From Methanoregula sp. PtaU1.Bin051 (GTDB lineage Archaea > Halobacteriota > Methanomicrobia > Methanomicrobiales > Methanospirillaceae): a stretch of DNA of 64,000 nt. The DNA lies in contig MVRE01000012.1 in assembly GCA_002067895.1 (NCBI GenBank), positions 124,001 to 188,000 on the forward strand, in the 5' to 3' direction. Each line of letters opens with the position of its first letter. Within the stretch, counting starts at the first letter, position 1. The translations under genes and the position numbers were made by a program. Below the pieces are notes generated by a model. That model saw only the letters and a program-made list of their open reading frames with translations, searched no databases and was not told where the DNA came from. Positions 34,691-44,103 of the stretch are shown piece after piece.

Positions 34691-36592
34691 ATGATTGACC
34701 TCTCGTTCCTGATCGCATTCCCCGCGCTGGTTGCGCTTTTAATGCTTCTGATATCCGGCCAGAAGCTTCGAAGCGCCCTTGTTATCGCTACGGCCGCGGT
34801 CCTCGGCCTTGCCTCAATTGCACTGCTCTTCCTTAACTGGGACAAGAACACGGTTCTTGTGAATTTTCCCTTTGAACCAGCTACCGAAGTCATGCTTGTC
34901 ATCGAGGTCCTGCTTGCGATCTGGATTCTTTATCTTGGCGTGAAGCACCGCAAGTGGCTGACCTTCTTCCTGATGTTTGTCCAGGCCGGGCTCCTGGTCT
35001 GGTTCGAGACCAGCTACTCGATCCATATCGAACGGGGATTCAACCTCTTCATCGACCAGTTCTCCCTGATCATGGCGCTGATAATCGGGATCATCGGAAG
35101 CCTGATCTGCGTATACGCGCTGGGGTACATGGAGACGTACCACCACCACCACAAGGAGATAAAGGACCGGAGGAAGCTCTTCTTCTTCACGCTCTTTGTC
35201 TTCCTGTCGGCAATGTTCGGTCTTGTCTTCTCGAATAACCTCCTCTGGGTCTTCTTCTTCTGGGAGATCACGACAATCTGTTCCTTTGTCCTGATCGGGT
35301 ACGCAAAGACCGAGGAGGCGACAAACAACGCGTTCCTTGCCCTGTCCATGAACCTTCTGGGCGGAGTTGCCTTCATCGCGGCAATCGTCTATTTAACGAA
35401 CCTCGACCCGAACCTCCTGCACCTCGACACGCTGCTCGCCTCCGGGCAGGCCGTCGCCCTCGTCCCTGCAGTGCTGATCAGTTTTGCCGGCATTACGAAA
35501 GCTGCACTCATGCCATTCTCCTCATGGCTTGTCGGGGCAATGGTTGCACCCACACCGGTCTCGGCCCTGCTCCACTCCTCGACGATGGTTAAGGCGGGGG
35601 TCTATATCATCGTGAAGTTCGCCCCGATCCTCACCGGGACCACGGAAGGGCTTATCATCGCGATGGTGGGCGGTATTACGTTCCTCCTCGCATCTTTCAT
35701 GGCAATATCCCAGAACAACGCTAAGAAGGTTCTCGCATATTCAACGATAGCGAACCTCGGCCTGATCGTCGCCTGTGCCGGTGTCGGTACATACAACCTG
35801 ATGTGGGTGGCTATCCTGCTGATTGTTTTCCACGCAATCGCAAAGTCGCTCCTCTTCCTCTGTGTCGGCACGGTGGAGCACCGGATTGGCAGCAGGAATA
35901 TCGAGGACATGGGGGGGCTTATTGTGCGCATGCCGAAGATCGCCATCATGATGTTCATCGGGATGGCCGGCATGTTCCTCGCCCCGTTCGGTATGGTTAT
36001 TTCCAAGTGGGCGGCGATCGAGGCCTTCATCACCGCCCCCTTCGGGCTGATCTTCATCGCCATACTTGCCTTCGGTGGTTCGGCAACAGTATTCTTCTGG
36101 AGCAAGTGGATGGGTAAGATCATCTCCGTGATGAGGGACCAGAAAGTGGTGGAGGGTACGGTTGCAAAGGAGAAATGGGCCTCGCTCTACATCTTGACAG
36201 GCCTCGTGGTCGTTGTCTGTTTCGCGTTCCCGTTAATCTCCTCGCTCCTCATCGAACCGTATGTACTCAATATCTACGGGCACACGACCCGGCTTGCGCA
36301 GGCGAACTTAACCATCATGATCATGATGCTCTGTCTCCTGATGATCACGCCGCTCTCGATGCTCTTCTACCGGAAGAAACCTGCTGCGATTGCACCGCCC
36401 TACATGGCAGGACGGCCGACCCCGACCCACATGAGCTTTGCAGGCTCGCTCGGTGTGACACGTGAGGTCGTCCTCTCCAACTACTACCTCCCCCGGTTCT
36501 TTGGGGAGGAACGGCTCTTTATGGCGGGGACGGCCCTCTGCTGGGGGCTTCTCCTGATTGCAGGTACCCTGCTTGCGGGGGTGATCCTGTGA
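34691..36592 (+). CDS. echA: Ech hydrogenase subunit A (NuoL/antiporter-like)
   Basis: A 633-residue membrane protein of the NuoL/MrpA family. Core blocks are FFFWEITTICSFVLIGY, the proton-channel helix region KAALMPFSSWLVGAMVAPTPVSALLHSSTMVKAG, and VLAYSTIANLGLIVACAG. It is the likely ion-translocating subunit of a six-subunit ferredoxin-dependent [NiFe] hydrogenase. It is the first gene of echABCDEF and ends in a 4-base overlap (GTGA) with echB. Confidence 0.9.
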   Translation: MIDLSFLIAFPALVALLMLLISGQKLRSALVIATAAVLGLASIALLFLNWDKNTVLVNFPFEPATEVMLVIEVLLAIWILYLGVKHRKWLTFFLMFVQAGLLVWFETSYSIHIERGFNLFIDQFSLIMALIIGIIGSLICVYALGYMETYHHHHKEIKDRRKLFFFTLFVFLSAMFGLVFSNNLLWVFFFWEITTICSFVLIGYAKTEEATNNAFLALSMNLLGGVAFIAAIVYLTNLDPNLLHLDTLLASGQAVALVPAVLISFAGITKAALMPFSSWLVGAMVAPTPVSALLHSSTMVKAGVYIIVKFAPILTGTTEGLIIAMVGGITFLLASFMAISQNNAKKVLAYSTIANLGLIVACAGVGTYNLMWVAILLIVFHAIAKSLLFLCVGTVEHRIGSRNIEDMGGLIVRMPKIAIMMFIGMAGMFLAPFGMVISKWAAIEAFITAPFGLIFIAILAFGGSATVFFWSKWMGKIISVMRDQKVVEGTVAKEKWASLYILTGLVVVVCFAFPLISSLLIEPYVLNIYGHTTRLAQANLTIMIMMLCLLMITPLSMLFYRKKPAAIAPPYMAGRPTPTHMSFAGSLGVTREVVLSNYYLPRFFGEERLFMAGTALCWGLLLIAGTLLAGVIL

Positions 36593-37470
36593 TTCCTGAA
36601 TACCTGATGCCTGTCGTTACTGCAATATTGTACATCGTCCTCGCCCCTCTTCTTGGGGGACTTATCTGCGGAATTGACCGCAAGGTCACTGCACGGATGC
36701 AGGGAAGGGTCGGGCCGCCGATCCTCCAGCCGTTTTATGATGTGGCAAAGCTATTCGAAAAAGAAAACCCGGTAGTCACGGTCGCCCAGAACGCCTACGT
36801 CCTGAGCTATCTCGTCTTTATGGCCGTCGCCGGGGCGCTCTTCTTTGCCGGAAATGATATGCTGCTCGTAATCTTCGCGTTTACGCTCTCCCACATTTTC
36901 CTGGTACTGGGGGCGTACTCTTCCTACTCCCCGTACAGCCATGTCGGGGCGGAGCGCGAGCTGCTCCAGATCATCGCATACGAGCCGATGATCATCCTGA
37001 CAGCTGTCGGGATGTACATGGTAACGAAGAGTTTCTTCGTGAGCGCGATAGCGACATCCGGGATACCGATTATTTTCTACCTCCCCGGGGTCTTCATCGG
37101 GTACCTGATGGTCCTGACAATCAAGCTCCGGAAGTCACCCTTCGACCTCTCGACCTCTCACCATGCCCATCAGGAGATTGTAAAGGGCGTCACAACCGAC
37201 TTTGCCGGCCCGAATCTCGCAAAAATCGAGATCGCCCACTGGTACGAGTACGTCTTCCTGCTGGGGGTCATCTGGCTCTTCTTTGCATGGAGCCCGCTTA
37301 TAGCAATCGTCGTGATCGTCGTTGCGTACTTCGTCGAGATCCTGATAGACAATACCTTCGCCCGGGTCAAGTGGCAGCTGATGCTGCGCAGCTCATGGAT
37401 CATTGCAGGGATGCTCGGTTTAGTTAACCTTGGCGTCCTTTATTACCTGAAACTGGTGGTGCCATCATGA
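36589..37470 (+). CDS. echB: Ech hydrogenase subunit B (NuoH-like)
   Basis: A 293-residue membrane protein of the NuoH/HycD family, connecting the hydrogenase arm to the membrane arm. Seen: CGIDRKVTARMQGRVGPPILQPFYDVAKLFEKE near the start and KLRKSPFDLSTSHHAHQEIVKG, the loop facing the catalytic arm. The GTG start overlaps the echA stop. Confidence 0.93.
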   Translation: MIPEYLMPVVTAILYIVLAPLLGGLICGIDRKVTARMQGRVGPPILQPFYDVAKLFEKENPVVTVAQNAYVLSYLVFMAVAGALFFAGNDMLLVIFAFTLSHIFLVLGAYSSYSPYSHVGAERELLQIIAYEPMIILTAVGMYMVTKSFFVSAIATSGIPIIFYLPGVFIGYLMVLTIKLRKSPFDLSTSHHAHQEIVKGVTTDFAGPNLAKIEIAHWYEYVFLLGVIWLFFAWSPLIAIVVIVVAYFVEILIDNTFARVKWQLMLRSSWIIAGMLGLVNLGVLYYLKLVVPS

Positions 37471-37931
37471 CCTACCTCGCAAAGTCACCCTGGATAGTTC
37501 ATTATAACGGATCATCCTGCAACGGGTGCGATATCGAAATCCTTGCTGCGCTTACTCCTGTTTTTGACGTCGAGCGCTTCGGCATCATCAACACCGGAAA
37601 TCCCAAGCATGCCGATATCCTGCTCGTCACCGGCAGCGTGAACTCCCAGAACCGGGAACCATTAAAGAACGTATACGACCAGATCCCGGATCCGAAGGTC
37701 GTCGTTGCAATCGGCATCTGCGCCACATCGGGCGGGATATTCCGTGAGTGCTACAATGTCTATGGCGGGACCGACACCACGATTCCGGTGGATGTCTACG
37801 TCCCCGGCTGCGCCGCACGGCCGGAATCGATCATTGATGGCGTCGTAAAAGCCCTCGGAATTCTCGAGGAGAAGCGGAAGAAAATACAGGAAAAAGCGGG
37901 CGAACCGCTTAAAGCGGGTGGTGCTGTATGA
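37467..37931 (+). CDS. echC: Ech hydrogenase small subunit C (NuoB-like)
   Basis: A 154-residue small subunit carrying the proximal 4Fe-4S cluster. Ligands: Cys18 and Cys21 (SSCNGCDIEI), Cys85 (GICATSGG) and Cys115 (PGCAARPE). It overlaps its neighbours by 4 bases on each side. A paralogue, the NuoB-like subunit of the second hydrogenase, is at 45958-46488. Confidence 0.94.
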   Translation: MTYLAKSPWIVHYNGSSCNGCDIEILAALTPVFDVERFGIINTGNPKHADILLVTGSVNSQNREPLKNVYDQIPDPKVVVAIGICATSGGIFRECYNVYGGTDTTIPVDVYVPGCAARPESIIDGVVKALGILEEKRKKIQEKAGEPLKAGGAV

Positions 37932-38341
37932 TGCTCCCCCCGCAGTCAATAACCCCCATCGAGGTCGGTCGTCTGGTCGGTAACGTGGAGCGGTTCCGGA
38001 ACGAAGGGTACCGGCTTGTCCAGATCGGCTGCACGAAGGTTGCAGACCATTACGAGATCAACTACTGCTTTGACAAGGACTACATGTTCGAGGTGCTCCG
38101 GATCACGGTCACCGCGGATACGGAAGTCCCGAGCATCACCGGCATGTACTGGGGAGCATTCATCTATGAGAACGAGATGCACGACCTCTTCGGCATTCAG
38201 GTGAAAGGGATGAACATCGATTTCAAGGGAACCCTGATAAAAACGAGGGTAAAGTTCCCGTTCAGCCAGGCTGCAGAGAAGGTCGCCACGCCAAAACCTG
38301 CTCCGGCAAAGGCTGAGCCCAAAAAGGAGGAGGCACCATGA
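37928..38341 (+). CDS. echD: Ech hydrogenase subunit D (NuoC-like)
   Basis: A 137-residue protein of the 30-kDa NuoC family; seen are VPSITGMYWGAFIYENEMHDLFGIQVKG and a Pro/Lys/Ala-rich tail (KPAPAKAEPKKEEAP). It supports the large subunit. It overlaps echC and echE by 4 bases each. Confidence 0.9.
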   Translation: MMLPPQSITPIEVGRLVGNVERFRNEGYRLVQIGCTKVADHYEINYCFDKDYMFEVLRITVTADTEVPSITGMYWGAFIYENEMHDLFGIQVKGMNIDFKGTLIKTRVKFPFSQAAEKVATPKPAPAKAEPKKEEAP

Positions 38342-39417
38342 CGAAGCAGATCATCGTCCCGTTCGGGCCCCAGCACCCCGTGCTTCCGGAGCCGATCCAC
38401 CTGGACCTTGTCCTTGAAGACGAACGTGTCATCGACGCGGTGCCCTCCATCGGTTACATCCACCGGGGGTTCGAGAAGCTGGTGGAAAAGCGGGAGTTCA
38501 CCGAGTACACCTATATCGCGGAACGGACCTGCGGGATCTGCAGCTTCATCCACGGCGCTACCTATTGCCAGGCGATCGAGCAGATCATGAACATCGAAGT
38601 TCCCGAACGTGCCCAGTACCTCCGGGTCATCTGGTCGGAATACTCCCGTCTGCACTCTCACCTCCTCTGGCTGGGGCTGTTCGCCGACGCGTTCGGCTTT
38701 GAAAACCTGTTCATGGGCGCGTGGCGGATCCGGGAGCGGGTCCTTGACGTGCTCGAGCAGACCACCGGTGGCCGGGTCATCCAGGGCTCGGCAAAGATCG
38801 GCGGGGTCAGGCGGGATATCTCCGGGGAGAAGCTGGACGCGATGGTAAAGGACCTCGACATCCTTGACCGGGAGATGAAGGACTTAACTACGGTCTTCCT
38901 TGAGGACGAGTCGGTAAAGCACCGGCTCCGGAACGTCGGGATCCTCTCCCGGGAGGATGCCTATCACCTCGGCGCCGTCGGCCCGACCGCCCGGGGCAGC
39001 GGGGCCGCGTTCGATCTGCGCATGACCGGTTACGGGGCGTACGACAGGCTCAATTTCCAGCTGGTTACCGACAGCTGCGGGGACTGCTACTCCCGCTGTC
39101 TCGTGCGGGCTAAGGAGCTCTTCACCTCGACCGACCTCATACGACAGGCAGCGAAGAAGATCCCCGATGGGCCGATTGACGTGAAGGTCACCGGTGCCCC
39201 CAACGGCGAATTCTTCATGCGGGCCGAGCAGCCGCGGGGCGAACTCGTGCACTATGTTAAGGGCAACGGGACGAAGTTCCTTGCCCGGTCACGTATCCGC
39301 ACTCCAACGCTGACGAACATCCCCCCGCTGGTTAAAATATTGCAGGGCTGCGAGCTTGCTGACGTACCTGTGATTGTCCTTTCTATCGATCCCTGTATCA
39401 GCTGCACGGAGAGGTGA
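38338..39417 (+). CDS. echE: Ech hydrogenase large subunit E ([NiFe] catalytic)
   Basis: A 359-residue [NiFe] large subunit. Nickel ligands: Cys65 and Cys68 (RTCGICSF) and Cys353 and Cys356 (DPCISCTER). The protein ends right after CTER, with no C-terminal extension for a protease to remove, a feature of Ech-type large subunits. It reduces protons with electrons from ferredoxin, or the reverse. Confidence 0.95.
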   Translation: MTKQIIVPFGPQHPVLPEPIHLDLVLEDERVIDAVPSIGYIHRGFEKLVEKREFTEYTYIAERTCGICSFIHGATYCQAIEQIMNIEVPERAQYLRVIWSEYSRLHSHLLWLGLFADAFGFENLFMGAWRIRERVLDVLEQTTGGRVIQGSAKIGGVRRDISGEKLDAMVKDLDILDREMKDLTTVFLEDESVKHRLRNVGILSREDAYHLGAVGPTARGSGAAFDLRMTGYGAYDRLNFQLVTDSCGDCYSRCLVRAKELFTSTDLIRQAAKKIPDGPIDVKVTGAPNGEFFMRAEQPRGELVHYVKGNGTKFLARSRIRTPTLTNIPPLVKILQGCELADVPVIVLSIDPCISCTER

Positions 39418-39422
39418 TAAAC

Positions 39423-39812
39423 ATGGTCTTTTTCGAGATGACAAAAACGGCCCTGAAATCGGTACTCAGCAAGCCCGCGACCATCCTGTATCCTTTCGAG
39501 CCTGCCAAGAAGACGGATCTCTCAAGGGGACATGTCGTGTTCGACGGGAGCAAATGCATCTCCTGCGGGATCTGCATGAAGAAATGCCCGGCACAGGCCA
39601 TCCTTGTCACCAAGGAGGCAAAAACCTGGCAGATCGACCGGTTCCGTTGTATTGTCTGCAATTCCTGCGTCGATACCTGCCCGGCAAAATGTCTTTCCAT
39701 GGATACCCAGTACACTGCACCGGTATCCGTAAAAGGTGTGGAAGTCTTTACAATCACATACGTTAAACCGGTAAAACCCCCGGCTGACAAAGCAGGCGCT
39801 GCAGGCGAATAA
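39423..39812 (+). CDS. echF: Ech hydrogenase subunit F (2x[4Fe-4S] ferredoxin-like)
   Basis: A 129-residue polyferredoxin subunit with two CxxCxxCxxxCP motifs (CISCGICMKKCP and CIVCNSCVDTCP) passing electrons from soluble ferredoxin to echC. ATG 39423 is chosen because GAGGTG lies 6 bases upstream; a GTG at 39414 is an alternative. It is the last gene of the ech operon and is followed by T-runs. Confidence 0.93.
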   Translation: MVFFEMTKTALKSVLSKPATILYPFEPAKKTDLSRGHVVFDGSKCISCGICMKKCPAQAILVTKEAKTWQIDRFRCIVCNSCVDTCPAKCLSMDTQYTAPVSVKGVEVFTITYVKPVKPPADKAGAAGE

Positions 39813-39817
39813 GGTTA

Positions 39818-39824
39818 TTTTTTT
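39818..39824 (+). terminator. T7 run after echF
   Basis: TTTTTTT shortly after the echF stop, with two further T-runs near 39850-39866, fits archaeal termination before the second hydrogenase operon. Confidence 0.45.
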
Positions 39825-39906
39825 ATCAGAATCAGGAAATCCATATACTTTTTTATTATTTTTTTGCCAATATTCAGCCCAATATCAGTCATATCAGAAA
39901 CGAATT

Positions 39907-39922
39907 CCAAAGGTTTATGTTC
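39907..39922 (+). promoter_or_regulatory. BRE/TATA for the Mbh-type operon
   Basis: CCAAAGGTTTATGTTC, a BRE-like purine stretch plus a TATA-like core, about 75-90 bases before the GTG start at 39997. Confidence 0.35.
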
Positions 39923-39996
39923 TCTTTCGTGGTATTGGCAATTGTTTTTAACGTATGTAAAAAACATGGCCCGGCCTGAAAGGGAGTGTTCCATAA

Positions 39997-40260
39997 GTGC
40001 CCGAGTATGAGGTCCTTGTAATCGCAGCAGTTGCCTTCTCATCAGTTGCTTTGGCTGCAGTTGCAATCGTTCATAAAAACCTCATCAGGTCAGTAGCGGC
40101 ATATGCAGGATCCAGCATCTGCCTTGCCGGTCTCTTCTTCTTTCTCGCCTCGCCCTATGCCGGGGCATTGGAACTGACCGTTGGTGCGGGTCTTGTTGCA
40201 GTGCTCTTTCTGGTTGCGCTCATCCTTGCCGGAGGGGAAGAGTCAGAGGTGCCTTCATGA
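39997..40260 (+). CDS. Small membrane subunit of Mbh-type hydrogenase (MbhD/NuoJ-like)
   Basis: An 87-residue protein with three membrane helices; the last block ELTVGAGLVAVLFLVALILA resembles the NuoJ/MnhA-C-terminal-like subunits of complex-I-related machines. GTG start preceded by AGGGAG. It is the first of twelve overlapping genes. Confidence 0.75.
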   Translation: MPEYEVLVIAAVAFSSVALAAVAIVHKNLIRSVAAYAGSSICLAGLFFFLASPYAGALELTVGAGLVAVLFLVALILAGGEESEVPS

Positions 40261-40499
40261 ACGGACGGAATGTGTTCGCTGTGCTGTTCATTGTTGCATT
40301 TCTGCTCCTTTTTTATATTATTCTTGCACCAACGCCGGGCGGATGGCCGGAGAAGGTGCCGGTGACAGCCGGTGCTGGTACCGCACTCTGGATGGACCGG
40401 ACATTCGAAGTCGTTCTCCAGGGATTTATCATTCTGGCAGGGGTTGTATCGATCCTGCTTCTCCTTGTGTATAGAAAGAGGAAAGAGGAGTCCGCATGA
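40257..40499 (+). CDS. Small membrane subunit of Mbh-type hydrogenase (MbhE/F-like?)
   Basis: An 80-residue protein with two membrane helices (about 8-26 and 52-72). RTFEVVLQGFIILAGVVSILLLL resembles the MnhB-like small subunits of Mrp/Mbh modules, but the match is weak. It overlaps both neighbours by 4 bases. Confidence 0.6.
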   Translation: MNGRNVFAVLFIVAFLLLFYIILAPTPGGWPEKVPVTAGAGTALWMDRTFEVVLQGFIILAGVVSILLLLVYRKRKEESA

Positions 40500-40819
40500 C
40501 CGATGCGGGAACCTTTGTCGTAATCATGACAGCTGGGGCCCTGTTTGTGGCCGGCTTGTCCTGCCTGATGATAAAATGTCACCTGATCAAGATGGTTATG
40601 GGGCTGGAATTCTGCGGGAAGGGGGCAAGTCTTCTCCTTATTCTCGGAGGATATCTTGCGGGCGATACCGGGGTGTCTCAGGCTGTCGTGATTACTCTCA
40701 TTGCCATCGAAGCAGTCATTGCAGGCGTTGCCCTTGCTCTCGTAATCCTGCTTAAAAAGAAGTTCCAGACCTTTGATTCAGCTGCTATCTTCCGGCTCAT
40801 CAGCGGAGGCGGATCATGA
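40496..40819 (+). CDS. NuoK/MnhC-like membrane subunit
   Basis: A 107-residue protein with three helices. LSCLMIKCHLIKMVMGLEFCGKGASLLLIL and AVVITLIAIEAVIAGVALALVI match NuoK/MnhC, including the buried Glu residues in helices two and three that conduct protons in the family. Confidence 0.85.
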   Translation: MTDAGTFVVIMTAGALFVAGLSCLMIKCHLIKMVMGLEFCGKGASLLLILGGYLAGDTGVSQAVVITLIAIEAVIAGVALALVILLKKKFQTFDSAAIFRLISGGGS

Positions 40820-43800
40820 CAGATGCCGGATCCTGGGTATTGCCCCTTATTGTTGCAGTGCCGTTTGTTGCCACCTGTTTTATCATAGTACTGAACCGGA
40901 GGCCGGATGCACGGGAGGCCGTATCGCTGCTGGCCGCAGTCCTGACATTTTCCCTCTGTATTCTCGTACTGCCCTCGGCATTTGCAGCCAAACCCCTGTC
41001 CACTGCGGCACTACCGGTTCTTCCCGGGCTGGATCTCCGCCTTTATGCCGATGCATTGGGGTTACTGTTTGCCTGTCTCGCCTCTGGCCTGTGGATCCTT
41101 ACAACGGTATATAATATCGGCTACATGAGAGGACGCCGCGAGCATGCCCAGACACGCTATTATGCCTGTTTTGCAATAACCATTGGCGCGGTCATGGGTG
41201 TCGCCCTCTCCACCAACCTCTTCTCCCTCTTCGTCTTCTACGAGATCCTCGCGATTGCCGCGTACCCCCTTGTCGTGCACACGGAGACGAAAGAGGCACT
41301 TTCAGCGGGACGAAAATACCTGATCTACACTCAGGGCGGAGGCATCGCCATCCTTGCCGGTATGATGACCCTTCTCGGGATGGGCAGTTCTCTCGATTTC
41401 ATTGCCGGGGGCAATCCCGGGGTGGCTGTCCTTGCACCGGAGTTCGCGCGGCTTTCGTTCCTCCTCCTTTTTGCCGGCTTCGGTGTAAAGGCAGCGATTT
41501 TCCCCCTCCATGGATGGCTTCCGACTGCCATGATCGCACCCACCCCCGTCAGCGGCCTGCTTCACGCTGTTGCGGTTGTCAATACCGGTGTCTTTGGCCT
41601 GATGCGGCTCATCCTCTATGTGTTCGGCCCGGACCTCATGGTCAGCCTTGGGCTGAGGGAGTTTGTTCTCGCAGCTGCCGTCATTACGATCGTTGTCGGT
41701 TCCCTGCTTGCCCTCCGGCAGGACGACTTCAAGCTCCGGCTTGCCTATTCGACAGTGAGCCAGCTCAGCTACATGGTCCTCGGGACGGCCATCCTTCTTC
41801 CCGCAGGAATGAGCGGATCGGCGGATGTCTGGCAGGCGGCAGCGATCATCGGGGCGACCTATGCATTTACGGCCCACGCACTGGGCAAGCTGACCATGTT
41901 CTTTATTGCCGGTGCGGTCGCTGTCGAGACCGGCAGGACAAAGATCTCGGAACTGGACGGCCTCGGTAGGAAGATGCCGTGGGAGTTTGGCGCATTCACG
42001 CTTGCCACCCTCTCCATGGTTGGCCTGCCCCCCATGGCGGGTTTCATCGCGAAGTGGTACCTCTCGCTGGGTGTCGGGACGGGTTTCACTAGCGAGTGGT
42101 GGATGCTCCTTGTTCTCGTTGCGGCAAGCATCCTGAACCTTGCCTACTTCATTCCAATCATCATGCGGGCATTCTTCCCGCAATGTACTATTGATGTGCC
42201 GGAAGTCCGAAGCACGCTCCGTGTACCAATTCTTGTGACAGTGGCATGTGCTGTTCTGCTGGGTATCTGGACCACTTACCCGGCCAGCCCGTTTGCTTTG
42301 TGTGCCCGGATCGCAGCAGCTGTAACTCACACAACGATGGTTATTCCTGGTACCCCCGTTGCAGGATCTGCCATCCCGCCATTCGTAATCTTCCTGGTCG
42401 GCGCCCCACTCGTACTGGTACTTGGCGGCAGGGCAAGGCAGGCCGGGCTGATCCTGCTGGGGGCCGCGGGCCTCGCAGATGTCCTTCTCCTGCCGGGAGG
42501 GTACATTGCCGGGCCAGTCGGTGACGGAATGGTGCAGTGGAGTGTCCCCTTCCTGAATTATACATTAACCCTGCTGAAGGTGGATCCGCTCTCATACATG
42601 ACTGGAGTAATCTTTGCACTCATCACGTTCCTTGCCATTCTTTATGCAGCGGTCGCTGCCCCGCCCCGCCTCCATCTCTACGCGCTGCTGTATGCAGGAT
42701 CGGCGCTCGGTGTAGTCTTTGCCGGGGACTGGATAACCCTTTTAATCTTCTGGGAGCTGATGGCGATTACTTCGACCATCCTGATCTGGCAGGAAGGAGG
42801 GGAGGCAGTTGCAGCCGGTTTCCGGTATTTCCTGTATCACGGGCTGAGTGGGACTCTCCTTACCGCGGGGATCGTCCTCCTCATTCTTGGCGGGGGATCG
42901 CTGGCAGTCGGCCCGCTTGCCGCTCTGCCAGCAGGAGCGTACTCGTTCTGGGCAACGATCCTCATCGTCCTTGGCATCGGGGTGAATATCGCGTTCATCC
43001 CCCTGCATACGTGGGTTCCGGATGCGTACCCGCGTGCCAATTTTATCGCGAGCGTCTTTTTATGCGTCTACACAACCAAAGCCGCGGTCTACCTTCTTGC
43101 CCGGGCGCAGCCAGGCACCGAATATATTGCCTATATGGGGGCGTTCATGGCAGTATATGGCGTTACGTTTGCGGTCTTCCAGAACGATATGCGGCGCCTG
43201 CTTTCCTACCATGTCATCTCGCAGGTCGGGTACATGGTCGCAGGTGTGGGAATCATCGGCATGCTGGGATCAGCTGATGCAATAGGCCAGCTCGGGCTCG
43301 ATGGCGGCATGGCGCATCTCTTCAACAATATCCTCTATAAGACGCTCCTCTTCATGGCGGTAGGTGTCATCATCTGGAAGACCAGCGAGAACCTGCTCAG
43401 CCGCGTCGGAGGACTGCAGAAAAGGATGCCGGTCACGGCGTTTGCGTACTGGGTCGCCGCGTTATCGATTGCCGGGATACCTCTCTTCAACGGCTTTGTC
43501 TCGAAAGGTATGGTCCTTGCAGCCGCTGAACACACCAGTATCTGGCTCTGGGCGCTCCTTGAGATCGCGTCATTTGGTACGCTCCTCTCGTTCCTGAAAC
43601 TCGGGTATTTTGCATTCCTCAGGCCGGGGGATAGGGAAGCGTCGGATCCCCCGGTACTTATGCAGGCCGGTATGCTGGGTATTGCCGCCCTCTGTATCCT
43701 TATCGGGATCTATCCCCGGCTGCTGTATGCGATCCTGCCCTTCCCGGTCATGTATGAAGCTTATGATCCTGTCCATATCCTGAGTGCGGGCATCGTCCTC

Positions 43801-44103
43801 GGCGCGGCCGCTGTGTTCTTCTTTACCGCAGGGAAAAAAATGCTCGAACCGCACGAGACCCGGCTTTTTGATGCAGATGTTGCATATACAGCGGCCGGGC
43901 GCGGCGTTATCGCTTTTGCAGGGGCTCTCGAGACAGTATTCTCTCAAATGTACGGGTATGCTGTCAGTACTGCCAGAATACTCTTTACTGCAGGCAAAGC
44001 TGCGATGCGCTGGGAGAACAGGGATGCGGGCGGATCTGTCGCGCTGTTTGCCGGCATTCTCCTTGCCCTCATGGCTACGATCCTGCTGGGAGCGTCACTA
44101 TGA
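40816..44103 (+). CDS. Fused double antiporter-like subunit (two NuoL/M-type domains)
   Basis: A 1095-residue membrane protein holding two complete antiporter-like domains in one chain. The first (about 1-520) has SLFVFYEILAIAAYPLVVHT, KAAIFPLHGWLPTAMIAPTPVSGLLHAV and LRLAYSTVSQLSYMVLG. The second (about 560-1095) has LLIFWELMAITSTILIW, NIAFIPLHTWVPDAYPRANF and RRLLSYHVISQVGYMVAG. With the following gene the complex would have three antiporter-like units, as in complex I and hydrogenase-4, against one in the Pyrococcus Mbh. Confidence 0.88.
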   Translation: MTDAGSWVLPLIVAVPFVATCFIIVLNRRPDAREAVSLLAAVLTFSLCILVLPSAFAAKPLSTAALPVLPGLDLRLYADALGLLFACLASGLWILTTVYNIGYMRGRREHAQTRYYACFAITIGAVMGVALSTNLFSLFVFYEILAIAAYPLVVHTETKEALSAGRKYLIYTQGGGIAILAGMMTLLGMGSSLDFIAGGNPGVAVLAPEFARLSFLLLFAGFGVKAAIFPLHGWLPTAMIAPTPVSGLLHAVAVVNTGVFGLMRLILYVFGPDLMVSLGLREFVLAAAVITIVVGSLLALRQDDFKLRLAYSTVSQLSYMVLGTAILLPAGMSGSADVWQAAAIIGATYAFTAHALGKLTMFFIAGAVAVETGRTKISELDGLGRKMPWEFGAFTLATLSMVGLPPMAGFIAKWYLSLGVGTGFTSEWWMLLVLVAASILNLAYFIPIIMRAFFPQCTIDVPEVRSTLRVPILVTVACAVLLGIWTTYPASPFALCARIAAAVTHTTMVIPGTPVAGSAIPPFVIFLVGAPLVLVLGGRARQAGLILLGAAGLADVLLLPGGYIAGPVGDGMVQWSVPFLNYTLTLLKVDPLSYMTGVIFALITFLAILYAAVAAPPRLHLYALLYAGSALGVVFAGDWITLLIFWELMAITSTILIWQEGGEAVAAGFRYFLYHGLSGTLLTAGIVLLILGGGSLAVGPLAALPAGAYSFWATILIVLGIGVNIAFIPLHTWVPDAYPRANFIASVFLCVYTTKAAVYLLARAQPGTEYIAYMGAFMAVYGVTFAVFQNDMRRLLSYHVISQVGYMVAGVGIIGMLGSADAIGQLGLDGGMAHLFNNILYKTLLFMAVGVIIWKTSENLLSRVGGLQKRMPVTAFAYWVAALSIAGIPLFNGFVSKGMVLAAAEHTSIWLWALLEIASFGTLLSFLKLGYFAFLRPGDREASDPPVLMQAGMLGIAALCILIGIYPRLLYAILPFPVMYEAYDPVHILSAGIVLGAAAVFFFTAGKKMLEPHETRLFDADVAYTAAGRGVIAFAGALETVFSQMYGYAVSTARILFTAGKAAMRWENRDAGGSVALFAGILLALMATILLGASL